Part shown: positions 18,244 to 26,040 of the stretch, piece after piece | Numbering within the stretch: position 1 is the first letter of the stretch | Layout of the letters: each line of letters starts with the position of its first letter | From: Ravibacter sp964559125 | GTDB lineage: Bacteria > Bacteroidota > Bacteroidia > Cytophagales > Spirosomataceae | Assembly: GCA_964559125.1 (NCBI GenBank) | Contig: CAZLGW010000011.1 | Span: forward strand, 1 to 64,000 | Direction: 5' to 3' | Length of the DNA: 64,000 bases | Program-made: the position numbers and the translations under genes | Notes under the pieces: generated by a model | What the model saw: only the letters and a program-made list of their open reading frames with translations | Database searches by the model: none | Told to the model about the DNA's origin: nothing

Positions 18244-18266
18244 CTTCGGGACTTGCAGTCCCGAAG
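18244..18266. terminator. 10-bp hairpin after the di-heme gene
   Basis: CTTCGGGACT and AGTCCCGAAG pair perfectly around a three-base loop TGC, 22 bases beyond the stop of the di-heme gene on the minus strand. No T run follows on either strand, so it may be a processing or attenuation hairpin rather than a full terminator, reducing transcript flow from the upstream pair into the second imelysin. Confidence 0.4.
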
Positions 18267-18288
18267 CAATATTATGTTGCCTGTCCCC

Positions 18289-19680
18289 TTATAACGACTC
18301 CAAAAACCGTATCATCAACTCACGCTCTTCTTTCTTAAGCATCTTAAAATCATTCTTAGCCTTTTCCGCTTCGCCTCCATGCCATAGAATGGCTTCCTCG
18401 ATATTTCTTGCCCTTCCGTCGTGCAGGAAAAAAGTGTGCTTACTGACTGTCTTTTGCAGGCCTATGCCCCATAGAGGGGCTGTTCTCCATTCATTCCCGT
18501 TTGCCTCCCCGTCGGGTCTGTTGTCGGCGAGTCCTTCTCCCATATCATGGAGAAGAAGATCGGTATAAGGCCGGATCGTCTGGCCGGCCAGGTATGCCGG
18601 GGTAACGTCCCGGCTGGTTGTCATTTCGGGCCGGTGGCAGGAAGTACAGCCTGCCTTGTTGAAAAGCTCTTTTCCTTTCAACACCTCCGTATTTTCCCAA
18701 TCGCGGCGTGCGGGTATGGCCAGGGTGCGGATATAGAAAGTTACATGCCCGAGAGCACTTTCTTCCAACTCAGGTTCTCCGCCGCCGGGCAACGAGGCAT
18801 AGAGAGCCGCCTGCTTTTCGGATAGTGCTTCGGCAGGGAAAATGGACGAGGTAATACCTATGTCGTTGACAAAGGCGGAGGCGATCTGCTGCTCGGCCGT
18901 AGGTTCGTTTGCTTTCCAACCGAACTTCCCGATAGTCTTTTTACCCTGTCTCACGTCCCATATATAATTGGGCTTTCCCGAGATCCCGTCGCCGTCTCTA
19001 TCGTCCGGATCGGCCTTTTCAAGGATCGTGCCTTCTTCCACGGCATCGAGTAGCCCTATCCCGGCCATATGGGGTGCTATTCTCGGGGAAATCATAAGGG
19101 ATGGATGCATGGGGCCGTATGCGGGATTCTCTATTTCGTAGGAAGGTTTCCGCAGGCTGTAGGTCATACCGTCAGGATAGCTTCCGGGCTGTTCTTCATA
19201 AGAGATCTTCACCTTGCCTTCGGGAACAACCCCTGCGATGGATTGATGCTGGAGCTGTCCGCCGTACACCGGCTCCGGCACAACCTGCCCGGTATGATCA
19301 TGGGCAGATAACCTGAAAAGGAGCGCCTGGGTAGGCTGTCCTGCACTGTTGAACGGCACCCCCCGCCCGTCACGTGCGTGGCAACTCGCACAGGCAGAAG
19401 CGTTGAACAACGGCCCGAGACCGTCGCGGGCGGTAGTGGAAGAAGGAGCCGCAACCCAGTTGTTCCTGTTAAGGGAATTCCCGATCTGGAATTTCCGGAT
19501 CTCTTCATGGGTGAGACTGCCGAACGGTTGGCCGAAGGCATCTACCGATCTGATAAAGACCGTCCCTTCTTTTCCACCCGACAATTCCTCATCTTTTTCC
19601 GGAGATAAGCGCTGACATGCAATCTCGGTTAACAACAGTATAAAGGTAAGCCAGATGCTAATCTTTTTCAGGGACCACAT
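18289..19680 (-). CDS. Di-heme oxidoreductase (DHOR) lipoprotein
   Basis: 463 residues from ATG 19680 (an upstream TTG at 19707 is less likely). Signal with lipobox-like TEIAC. Two c-type heme motifs are present: CASCH at 97-101 within ASCHARDGRG, and CTSCH near 341. This is the DHOR ('thiol oxidoreductase') family, a cytochrome c peroxidase/MauG-related group often encoded next to imelysins. It probably carries out periplasmic electron transfer, possibly redox handling of iron. It lies between the two imelysin genes on the same strand. Confidence 0.9.
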   Translation of the reverse strand: MWSLKKISIWLTFILLLTEIACQRLSPEKDEELSGGKEGTVFIRSVDAFGQPFGSLTHEEIRKFQIGNSLNRNNWVAAPSSTTARDGLGPLFNASACASCHARDGRGVPFNSAGQPTQALLFRLSAHDHTGQVVPEPVYGGQLQHQSIAGVVPEGKVKISYEEQPGSYPDGMTYSLRKPSYEIENPAYGPMHPSLMISPRIAPHMAGIGLLDAVEEGTILEKADPDDRDGDGISGKPNYIWDVRQGKKTIGKFGWKANEPTAEQQIASAFVNDIGITSSIFPAEALSEKQAALYASLPGGGEPELEESALGHVTFYIRTLAIPARRDWENTEVLKGKELFNKAGCTSCHRPEMTTSRDVTPAYLAGQTIRPYTDLLLHDMGEGLADNRPDGEANGNEWRTAPLWGIGLQKTVSKHTFFLHDGRARNIEEAILWHGGEAEKAKNDFKMLKKEERELMIRFLESL

Positions 19681-19740
19681 AACCGGTGTTTTCCCTCTGA
19701 ACTCCAAATGCGGAGCGGGAAGGAGATAAAGACAATAACA

Positions 19741-20910
19741 CTATTCGTTTGTTTCAGGGATAACCAGTATGAGTCCTATCGCCTGTGCGATATTCTGAAT
19801 TTCATCGGATTGCGCGCGCAGCTCCCTGATAGCAGCCTGGACTTTTTCGGGATGACGGATAATAGCCTGATCAAAAGGCGCCGGGATAGCTTCTGTCGCC
19901 GCAAGGGTTTTGGCGATATGATCGTCTATCGATTGGGACAACGCCTTGTCGTTCAGCGCCACGAGATCGGCAAACCCGGGCCCGTTTATTTCAGATCCAT
20001 CTGTTCTTCTATAGCTGCCGCGATAGATGTTCTGAATTCCTAACTGGTTGTAAATGATATCAATATGAGTATTGTCAGAGAAGCAGGAGTGCTCATCTTC
20101 CTGGTCCTTATTTTCGAGGGCCACGGTCATCCGTTCTCCCGCAAGCTCTCCCTTACTTAGTTTGCCCAGACCCGAAAGTATACTCGTAAGTGAACTTTCG
20201 AGATTTTCCTTTTTTACAAAGGCCGACCGGTAGGGACTCCCGGGTTCCCAAGCGTCGCGGACTTCGGTAAGATGATCGACCAGCAGATCGGTAACGATCC
20301 GCAGGTAGGTCTTGCGTCGTTCGCCGTTGGGAGCGGTGGCGCCTGCACCCGTCAGATAGTCGGAATAGGGACGCTGCCCCGCGCTTTCGTCGTAGAGGTC
20401 CTGACCCCACAACAGGAATTCAATGGCATGGTAACCGATCTTAACATCGGCTTCACCGTGCACTTCATTTTCTTTGATCAGCAAATCGGCGGTGAGCTCG
20501 GGAAAATCGGCCGGATTATTGATAATGCCACCGTAAACAGGTTTCCCCGTCGCCTCGTCTATTACGTAGTCTATAAAATTTTCATCCAGGGGCCAGGCAT
20601 TGATAAAACCTTCCAGGCCGTCTTCACCGTCAATCGGGCCGTCGTAGAAGCGGTAGGCCTCTGTTTGCAGGTAGGCCAGGCGCGAGTCTTTCCATGCCTT
20701 TCTGGCCGCTTCCAGCGTTTCGGCAGAGGGGTTATCCAGGAAAGTATGAACGGCCGAACGAAGATGTATTGCGCCATTAACGGCGTCATCGTAACTGGCG
20801 TAGACTATATCAGCATAGTTTTCCACAACTTTTTGCCCTAGCTGCTCCTGCTGGTTGGCACAGCCGCCGGTCAAAGCACCCAGAGCGAGAAAAAATAAGA
20901 TCCTGTACAT
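19741..20910 (-). CDS. Imelysin family lipoprotein (IrpA-like)
   Basis: 389 residues; lipobox LTGGC with Cys17. Family signature GxHxxE is intact as GYHAIEFLLWGQD near 157. ARKAWKDSRLAYLQTEAYRFYDGPID is typical of IrpA-like proteins (quoted in part: AYRFYDGPID). The protein is expected to sit on the periplasmic or outer membrane face and is associated with iron uptake in the family; peptidase activity is doubtful. It is the first gene of the seven-gene minus-strand block, with a candidate promoter and operator at 20978-21044. ATG at 20910. Confidence 0.9.
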   Translation of the reverse strand: MYRILFFLALGALTGGCANQQEQLGQKVVENYADIVYASYDDAVNGAIHLRSAVHTFLDNPSAETLEAARKAWKDSRLAYLQTEAYRFYDGPIDGEDGLEGFINAWPLDENFIDYVIDEATGKPVYGGIINNPADFPELTADLLIKENEVHGEADVKIGYHAIEFLLWGQDLYDESAGQRPYSDYLTGAGATAPNGERRKTYLRIVTDLLVDHLTEVRDAWEPGSPYRSAFVKKENLESSLTSILSGLGKLSKGELAGERMTVALENKDQEDEHSCFSDNTHIDIIYNQLGIQNIYRGSYRRTDGSEINGPGFADLVALNDKALSQSIDDHIAKTLAATEAIPAPFDQAIIRHPEKVQAAIRELRAQSDEIQNIAQAIGLILVIPETNE

Positions 20911-20977
20911 TACTGAATAAATTTGGAGGCCGGGGAGAAGCGCCTGCTTTCCCTGGCTAAACCTTAAAATGGAAGTG

Positions 20978-21011
20978 CAAAAATAGTCGATTACGGCGAT
21001 AAATGATCAAA
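20978..21011 (-). promoter_or_regulatory. Candidate promoter of the iron block
   Basis: On the minus strand a TATTTTTG at 20985-20978 fits the Bacteroidota -7 element TAnnTTTG, with a TTTG at 21011-21008 as a possible -33 element at a slightly long spacing of 22 bases. The leader to the imelysin ATG would be about 60 bases. Confidence 0.4.
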
Positions 21012-21029
21012 TTATTGCGATATAATTTG

Positions 21030-21044
21030 TATTTATTCTAAATA
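21030..21044. promoter_or_regulatory. Operator-like palindrome upstream of imelysin
   Basis: TATTTA-TTC-TAAATA is a perfect six-base inverted repeat with a three-base spacer, just upstream of the candidate -33 element. AT-rich palindromes of this kind are typical of dimeric repressor sites, and an iron repressor is a natural guess given the genes; the protein is unknown. Confidence 0.3.
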
Positions 21045-21084
21045 GATAGCCTGAAGCGAGTTTGCTTAGCTGTTTAGGAATAAT

Positions 21085-21552
21085 TTATTGTTCCGCCGGG
21101 TTTGCGGGATCATAAGGGTTGGTCAATACATCCTTATTCCTGAGCCAGACGGCCTGGTTGAGCTGTTTTGATGCAGTCATATTAATGGGTGCGGCTATAA
21201 GACCGGTACCGAGAGAGGTCCAGAAGAAGGGGCGCCAGTCTATCTTGTTCCGGTTAAGGAGCGCGTACAATGATCCGGCTGTGCCGAGAAGGGAAACAGC
21301 CAGGGCGATATTCCTGTTTCTCCGCGAGCGCAGATACAGTTCGAGACCGCCGGGAGAGACGCTGAACTCCTTCATCAGCAGCCTGTGGCCCGAATAGTAG
21401 GTGTTATTTTTAATGTATCCGTTAGTGCCGTAGAGGTAGATCGTTTTTTCGTTGTAGTCGCCTAACGAAAAAGAGTTGCTTTGAGCCATTATGCTGCCGG
21501 ATGCGGCAAGGAGCAGGAATATTGCTTTGAAAAGGATTTTCCGGTATTGCAT
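21085..21552 (-). CDS. Hypothetical secreted/membrane protein
   Basis: 155 residues not recognised. It starts with a signal peptide (cleavage likely after IMAQ, near residue 23), followed by a beta-rich segment with YNEKTIYLYGTNGYIKN and, near 82-98 and 110-124, two hydrophobic stretches. The middle LELYLRSRRNRNIALAV gives a positive patch before the first helix. It lies upstream of nothing obvious and follows the diacylglycerol kinase gene by 21 bases, so the two may be co-transcribed. ATG at 21552. Confidence 0.55.
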   Translation of the reverse strand: MQYRKILFKAIFLLLAASGSIMAQSNSFSLGDYNEKTIYLYGTNGYIKNNTYYSGHRLLMKEFSVSPGGLELYLRSRRNRNIALAVSLLGTAGSLYALLNRNKIDWRPFFWTSLGTGLIAAPINMTASKQLNQAVWLRNKDVLTNPYDPANPAEQ

Positions 21553-21573
21553 GATGGAGATGTGATGATGTGA

Positions 21574-21951
21574 TCAGAACCCGGTATTTACCAGCCGGAG
21601 AATTTTGGGCAGGAAAAGGAAAAGCCCCGAAATTACGGCAGCTATGGCTGTTATGAGTACGGCGCCCGCGGCGAGATCCTTGATCTTTCCTATTACCGGG
21701 TGTTTTTCCGGGCTGATCACATCGCACAGCTTTTCAATGGCAGTATTGAAGGCTTCCGCAGCCATGACCAGGGCTATCTGGATAATAAGGATACACCATT
21801 CCGCCGGGCTAAGTTCCAGGTAAAAAGCCGTGATGACGGCCAGTATGCCCGCTATAAGATGAACTTTGGCATTGTTTTCATACCTGAAAAGGGAAATAAG
21901 ACCTTTAAAGGCATAACCGAAACTTTTGAAGACTTTGGCCAGATCGGGCAT
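21574..21951 (-). CDS. Diacylglycerol/undecaprenol kinase family protein
   Basis: 125 residues with three hydrophobic helices. Signature blocks are RYENNAKVHL, AEAFNTAIEKLCD (catalytic Glu and Asn region) and KIKDLAAGAVL, all typical of the small membrane DgkA-like kinases; in Gram-positives the homologue phosphorylates undecaprenol, in E. coli diacylglycerol. The lipid substrate here cannot be told from sequence. The stop of the next upstream gene, the SMP-30-like one, is a single base away. Confidence 0.9.
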   Translation of the reverse strand: MPDLAKVFKSFGYAFKGLISLFRYENNAKVHLIAGILAVITAFYLELSPAEWCILIIQIALVMAAEAFNTAIEKLCDVISPEKHPVIGKIKDLAAGAVLITAIAAVISGLFLFLPKILRLVNTGF

Positions 21952-21952
21952 T

Positions 21953-22855
21953 TTACTTCTTTTTCGAAAAAGCTTTCATCATAGCCCATTCCCTTCCCGG
22001 GTACTGGACCTTGAATTTTTCGAGACAACCCCTGTCCTGAAGCGTGATGTAGGCTGTTTTCCCGTTTGAGCCTCCGAAGCAGATATTGGATACCTTGGTG
22101 CCCTTGGTTTTAACGGTTCTTAAGATCTGGCCGGCCGGCGAGATCATCGCTACTTCAGCCTTGTCGTAACGGGTTACGTACAGGTTGCCTTTAATATCGC
22201 ATCTCATCCCGTCGAGCAGTCCGTCCGGAAAAGAGATCAGCAACCGCTTGTTGGACAGGCTTCCGTCGGGAGCGAGATCGAACGCCCAGATATTGCGCTG
22301 GGTACTTTCGTTGACATAGAGTATTTTTTCGTCGGGACTTACTTCGATACCGTTGGTGGTACCCAGGTTTTCGGCAATGAGGCGGGCCTGGCCGGCAGGA
22401 CTGACGTGCCAGACCTGGCCGGTTCCTTTTTCCCAATCGGGATCGGAACAAAATATATGGCCCGTCGTGGTGATGGCCAGGTCATTGGGTTGGTTCATAC
22501 GGGACTCATGCACCAATTCGGTAACATCGCGGCTTTCAAGGTCGGCTTTCAGCACCTTATGGCCGGTGAAATCTGCAATGAAGAAGGTATTCCTGCTTCC
22601 GAAGCGGATGCCGTTGCCGGTACTGTTTTTAGGAAGTGTGATAAAAAAGCTGGTATTCCCACGCTTGTCGATCTGGGCGATGGTCCCGTCCTGGGCAAAA
22701 TTGACTGCATAAACGTTTCCCTCCCGGTCGACCGCCGGTCCCTCGCAATTCTTGGTAAATTCACCCTGGGCAGTGAAGTCTTTCGTATCCTGGGCAGGGG
22801 AGGGAGTTGATACAGACAGGAAAAGGACAGGTAGAAGTAAATAGGTTGCGTGCAT
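21953..22855 (-). CDS. SMP-30/gluconolactonase-like secreted beta-propeller
   Basis: 300 residues with a signal peptide (about 1-21). The six-bladed SMP-30/gluconolactonase/LRE pattern shows in EGPAVDREGNVYAVNF, NGIRFGSRNTFFIADF, RMNQPNDLAITTTG, TNGIEVSPDEKILYVNES and GMRCDIKGNLYVTRY. The acidic and Asn residues at these blade tips bind a divalent metal in lactonases. Likely periplasmic sugar lactone hydrolase, substrate unknown. ATG at 22855, 19 bases after the thioredoxin-like gene. Confidence 0.87.
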   Translation of the reverse strand: MHATYLLLPVLFLSVSTPSPAQDTKDFTAQGEFTKNCEGPAVDREGNVYAVNFAQDGTIAQIDKRGNTSFFITLPKNSTGNGIRFGSRNTFFIADFTGHKVLKADLESRDVTELVHESRMNQPNDLAITTTGHIFCSDPDWEKGTGQVWHVSPAGQARLIAENLGTTNGIEVSPDEKILYVNESTQRNIWAFDLAPDGSLSNKRLLISFPDGLLDGMRCDIKGNLYVTRYDKAEVAMISPAGQILRTVKTKGTKVSNICFGGSNGKTAYITLQDRGCLEKFKVQYPGREWAMMKAFSKKK

Positions 22856-22874
22856 AAATTGAATAGTACTGTTT

Positions 22875-23576
22875 TTACGCGTCCTTCCATTTGATTACAC
22901 AGCCGATAGCCTTGGTAAGGCTTGTACCGACCGGTTTTCCGGACAGCAGGTTACTGACGGCTTCTTCCGCATAGCGTCTTTTTACGCCGGAAGGATCCTG
23001 CGGGTTGTCGTCTATGGCGCCGATATATTCGACAATAAATTTCCCGTTATCGTTACTGAGGATAAAGAGGTGAGGCGTTTTGGTAGCGCCGAATCTCCTG
23101 GCTACCTCCTGGGTGTCGTCGGCGAGGTAGGGGTAGGAATAGCCCCTGGACAGCGCCCTTTGCTTCATTTTAGAGAAGCTGTCCTCTTCGTAGACCGTGG
23201 GGTCAGTAGGGTTGATGGCTACTACCGGGAAGCCGTCCTGTCTGAATTTCGTATCGAGGGCCTGTATCCGGTCTTCATAAGCTTTGGCGAAAGGGCAGTG
23301 GTTGCAGGTAAATACGATGATCACCCCTTTTCCGGAAGCATAGCTGCTTAAGGAGACAGCCTGGTCGTCTACATTTTTTAGTGTGAAATCCGCCACTTCG
23401 CTTTTGATCTGGTACCCTCCTGTAGACTGTACGTCGCGGGTGGTCTCCGTATAAGGCTCCTCCACCACACGGTGGTCGGACATCAGCAGCCCGATCCATG
23501 CCGTCGCAACGACCAGGCATGCACCGATTATCATGGCGGCTATGTACGGTGATATTTTGATTTTTTTCTTTTCCAT
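22875..23576 (-). CDS. Membrane-anchored thioredoxin-like (redoxin) protein
   Basis: 233 residues. One N-terminal transmembrane helix (about 10-32) anchors a periplasmic redoxin domain. The active site is C91-N-H-C94 in VFTCNHCPFAKAYEDR, a pattern typical of AhpC/TSA-like proteins with an extra CxxC. Further blocks VAINPTDP and FGATKTPHLF (cis-Pro) complete the thioredoxin fold. It probably reduces or oxidises periplasmic thiols. It precedes the SMP-30-like gene on the same strand. Confidence 0.88.
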   Translation of the reverse strand: MEKKKIKISPYIAAMIIGACLVVATAWIGLLMSDHRVVEEPYTETTRDVQSTGGYQIKSEVADFTLKNVDDQAVSLSSYASGKGVIIVFTCNHCPFAKAYEDRIQALDTKFRQDGFPVVAINPTDPTVYEEDSFSKMKQRALSRGYSYPYLADDTQEVARRFGATKTPHLFILSNDNGKFIVEYIGAIDDNPQDPSGVKRRYAEEAVSNLLSGKPVGTSLTKAIGCVIKWKDA

Positions 23577-23948
23577 GCTAATGTAGTTTGCTGTATATCT
23601 GTTATTTACGGGCTTAAGTCCCGGGAGGTTTCTCTTTGCGAATTTATCAACAAAAATATTTCTTATTTCGTTTCTTAACTGAAAGGCTATATACGATCGT
23701 ATAAGGTATTGGTAAAAAAGCGTGCCAGCGCAGGCGCTGTCCGGGAGGTATTTCTCTTTTCAGGCTAAACAGAATTAAATAGGATACCGGGTTGTCTCAT
23801 CACCCGATTGGGAAAGATAACGAATTTTATCTCAGCTTGATACGGGGAGTAAAGGATTTTAAATAATTGCCTGAAATTTGTTGGGGATTGTTTGATATTT
23901 ATGTACTTTTGCGGCTCCAATTTCAATAAAATAAAAGTTTAACAAATC
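23577..23948. other. Intergenic region upstream of rplU
   Basis: 372 bases without a gene. It holds a near-palindrome (23609-23623, CGGG and CCCG arms around TTAA), a six-base hairpin CAGCGC/GCGCTG at 23726-23739, and a direct repeat of about 16 bases with core CCGGGAGGT at 23621 and 23741. The rplU promoter is at 23881-23911. No tRNA or RNA gene is visible. Confidence 0.5.
23881..23911 (+). promoter_or_regulatory. rplU-rpmA promoter
   Basis: TTGG at 23881 and TACTTTTG at 23904-23911 are separated by 19 bases, matching the Bacteroidota sigma-A promoter (TTTG, about 19 bases, TAnnTTTG). The leader to the rplU ATG is about 30 bases. Confidence 0.6.
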
Positions 23949-24260
23949 ATGTACGCAATCGTAGAGATAGCAGGTCAGCAATTTAAAGTAGAGAAGGGCC
24001 GCGAAATCTTCACGCACAGGCTTGAAGGTGATGCGGACGCTGCACTTGTTTTTGACAAGGTACTTCTGGTAGATTCAGAAGGTAATGTACAGATTGGTGC
24101 GCCTACCGTAGCGGGGGCATCAGTTAAAGGTACGATCCTTGAGCACCTTAAAGGTGAAAAAGTAATTGTTTTCAAAAAGAAGCGTCGCAAAGGCTACAAA
24201 AAGAAAAACGGGCATCGTCAGCTTTTAACTAAGGTTCGTATCGACGACATTCTCGTTTAG
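23949..24260 (+). CDS. rplU: 50S ribosomal protein L21
   Basis: 103 residues, the usual L21 length. It begins MYAIVEIAGQQFKVEKG and contains FDKVLLVD, GAPTVAGASV and the basic KKKRRKGYKKKNGHRQ tail segment, all hallmarks of L21, which binds 23S rRNA. It is followed by rpmA after 41 bases, the conserved pairing. Confidence 0.98.
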   Translation: MYAIVEIAGQQFKVEKGREIFTHRLEGDADAALVFDKVLLVDSEGNVQIGAPTVAGASVKGTILEHLKGEKVIVFKKKRRKGYKKKNGHRQLLTKVRIDDILV

Positions 24261-24301
24261 GTTAAATCCGGGACTCATAAACTTATTAAACAGATATTAT
24301 C

Positions 24302-24568
24302 ATGGCACATAAGAAAGGTGTAGGTAGTTCAAAAAACGGCCGTGACTCCCAGAGCAAACGCCTCGGGGTGAAGCTTTTCGGCGGTCAACTGGCAAAAAGC
24401 GGAAGCATTATCGTGCGTCAGAGGGGAACCAGGCATAATGCCGGTAAGAACGTAGGTATCGGTCGCGACCATACCCTGTTTGCGCTTACAGAAGGCAAGG
24501 TGGTTTTCCAGAAGCGTTTTGGCGGGAAGTCATATGTAAGCATTGAGCCTGTAGCGGCAGAAGCTTAA
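24302..24568 (+). CDS. rpmA: 50S ribosomal protein L27
   Basis: 88 residues starting MAHKKGVGSSKNGRDSQSKR, with LGVKLFGGQ and IIVRQRGTRHNAG following; this is L27, whose N-terminus reaches the peptidyl transferase centre. The N-terminal tail starts directly at MAHKK, so it needs no proteolytic processing as seen in Firmicutes. A strong terminator follows at 24593. Confidence 0.98.
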   Translation: MAHKKGVGSSKNGRDSQSKRLGVKLFGGQLAKSGSIIVRQRGTRHNAGKNVGIGRDHTLFALTEGKVVFQKRFGGKSYVSIEPVAAEA

Positions 24569-24592
24569 TATACTTTTTGCTTTTTGGAATCG

Positions 24593-24638
24593 GCCGGCGC
24601 GGATGGGGTACCCCATCCGCGCCGGCTTGTTTTTTATT
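24593..24638 (+). terminator. Intrinsic terminator of rplU-rpmA
   Basis: A perfect 34-base palindrome (24593-24609 with 24610-24626, GC-rich) is followed by a T-rich run at 24627-24638. It lies 25 bases after the rpmA stop. The T tract is only on the plus-strand side, so it serves rpmA; its end overlaps the last codons of the convergent amidohydrolase gene. Confidence 0.9.
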
Positions 24639-25956
24639 GGCCGTATTTCTCCTTGTATTTCCGGTAAAGCCTTTTCTGCTTGTCATCCAGGTCTACCGCC
24701 GAGCCTTTTATAAAAGCCAGCTCGACAACATTGGTTTTCATGTCGAGCATATCTCCTTTCGTTACGATGAGGGTGGCATGCTTGCCTGTCTCAAGCGAAC
24801 CCACGAACCGGTCGATCCCCAATATCCTGGCGGGATATAAAGTGACCAGTTTGAGCGCTTCTTCCCTGGAAAAGGAATCCGAAAATCCGGCTGCTGTTCC
24901 GGCCTGGTAGCTGAGATTTCTGACCCGCCACGATTCCCTGCCATAGCTGAGGGCGGTGATAACACCGTCTTCCAGCAATCTGCCGGGTAGGGAATAGGGT
25001 TGGTAGACGTCGTCGTCCTGGTGGTCGGGCAGACGGTGGACTTCGTTCAATACTACCGGCACGTTATTTTCTTTAAGGAAGCCTGTTACTTTACCGGCTT
25101 CCTTACCGCCTGCTATCACAACCCTGCCTATTCCGTATCCGCGGGCAAACTCTACCGACTCAATGATATCCCTGGCCTGCTCCGCCCTGATATACAGGTT
25201 GGCTTTTCCTTCGAAAACACTTTTCATCGCATGAAGCCTCAGATTAACGGCCTGCGGATCGGAAAGGGCATGATAAGCCCGTGCGTCGGAAAAGAACTGC
25301 TTCAGCTTCTCTATGGATTCCTGGCGGACTTCATTCCTTTTCAGGACAGACGAAAAATCACCGTGATTGAACGAGCGCGCAATGTAGGGAGGCCAGTTCA
25401 ACCAGACCCCGTCGTCTTTCATGAGCACTGCGTCTTCCCAGTTCCAGCCGTCGGTATGAAATACGGACGACGTTCCGGAAAGCAGCCCTCCCTGTGGCGT
25501 AGCCTGTACGATAAGCACTCCCGAGCTTCTGAGCGTAGGGATTATTTCCGAATCGGTATTGTAGGCTATGAGCGCTCTTGCGTTAGGGTTCAGCGCCCCG
25601 ACTTCCTGGTAGTCGAGCGTAGCGCGTACTGCCGATATCTCCTGCAGGCCTACTATCGATCCCATCGCGATGGTGCCGGGATAGATATGCTTCCCCGGAA
25701 TGTGGATGATCTCCGTGCCTGCCCTGTCAAAAAGCGTGGCAGAATTGCCTATGGCGGTGATGACCCCTTTGTCAAAAACAATGACCCCGTTAGGAATAGG
25801 TGGTCCTGAAACAGGATGTATAGTGGCTCCTGTAAGTGCAACCGGCTTTGTCTGAGGCGGAGCAGCGGCCGGGTTCTGGGCTTCAACCCTGACAGCCGCG
25901 GCTATACAGCAGACGAAGAAAAACAGGAGGCGGTGGATATGAATGCGATGATTCAT
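24634..25956 (-). CDS. Secreted amidohydrolase-like protein lacking the HxH motif
   Basis: 440 residues with a signal peptide (about 1-26). The fold of an imidazolonepropionase-like amidohydrolase is clear from the N-terminal TGATIHPVSG and VIVFDKGVITAIG, and from the C-terminal ALKLVTLYPARILGIDRFVGSLETGKHATLIV. The block that should read PGxIDxHxH is PGTIAMGS (93-100), so both metal-binding histidines are missing, and the later metal ligands are not evident either. It is probably not a hydrolase on its own. It lies 84 bases downstream of the tandem amidohydrolase gene on the same strand and resembles that protein's N-terminal half. Confidence 0.85.
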   Translation of the reverse strand: MNHRIHIHRLLFFFVCCIAAAVRVEAQNPAAAPPQTKPVALTGATIHPVSGPPIPNGVIVFDKGVITAIGNSATLFDRAGTEIIHIPGKHIYPGTIAMGSIVGLQEISAVRATLDYQEVGALNPNARALIAYNTDSEIIPTLRSSGVLIVQATPQGGLLSGTSSVFHTDGWNWEDAVLMKDDGVWLNWPPYIARSFNHGDFSSVLKRNEVRQESIEKLKQFFSDARAYHALSDPQAVNLRLHAMKSVFEGKANLYIRAEQARDIIESVEFARGYGIGRVVIAGGKEAGKVTGFLKENNVPVVLNEVHRLPDHQDDDVYQPYSLPGRLLEDGVITALSYGRESWRVRNLSYQAGTAAGFSDSFSREEALKLVTLYPARILGIDRFVGSLETGKHATLIVTKGDMLDMKTNVVELAFIKGSAVDLDDKQKRLYRKYKEKYGQ

Positions 25957-25966
25957 GTATGAAAGT

Positions 25967-25998
25967 AATTAGACGATTAGACAATTAGACAATTAGAC
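25967..25998. repeat. 8-bp tandem repeat, four units
   Basis: AATTAGAC is repeated four times in a row, the second unit starting with G. It sits in the gap between the two amidohydrolase genes and could vary in copy number by slippage. Confidence 0.6.
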
Positions 25999-26040
25999 CC
26001 GATCGCGGTCAGGATAGGCAATTAACGCTAAATGAGCAGG

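Noticed and set aside
25000..25809. Open frame (269 codons) antisense to the degenerate amidohydrolase
   Set aside because: No motif, no signal peptide and no promoter; the minus-strand protein has clear family blocks.
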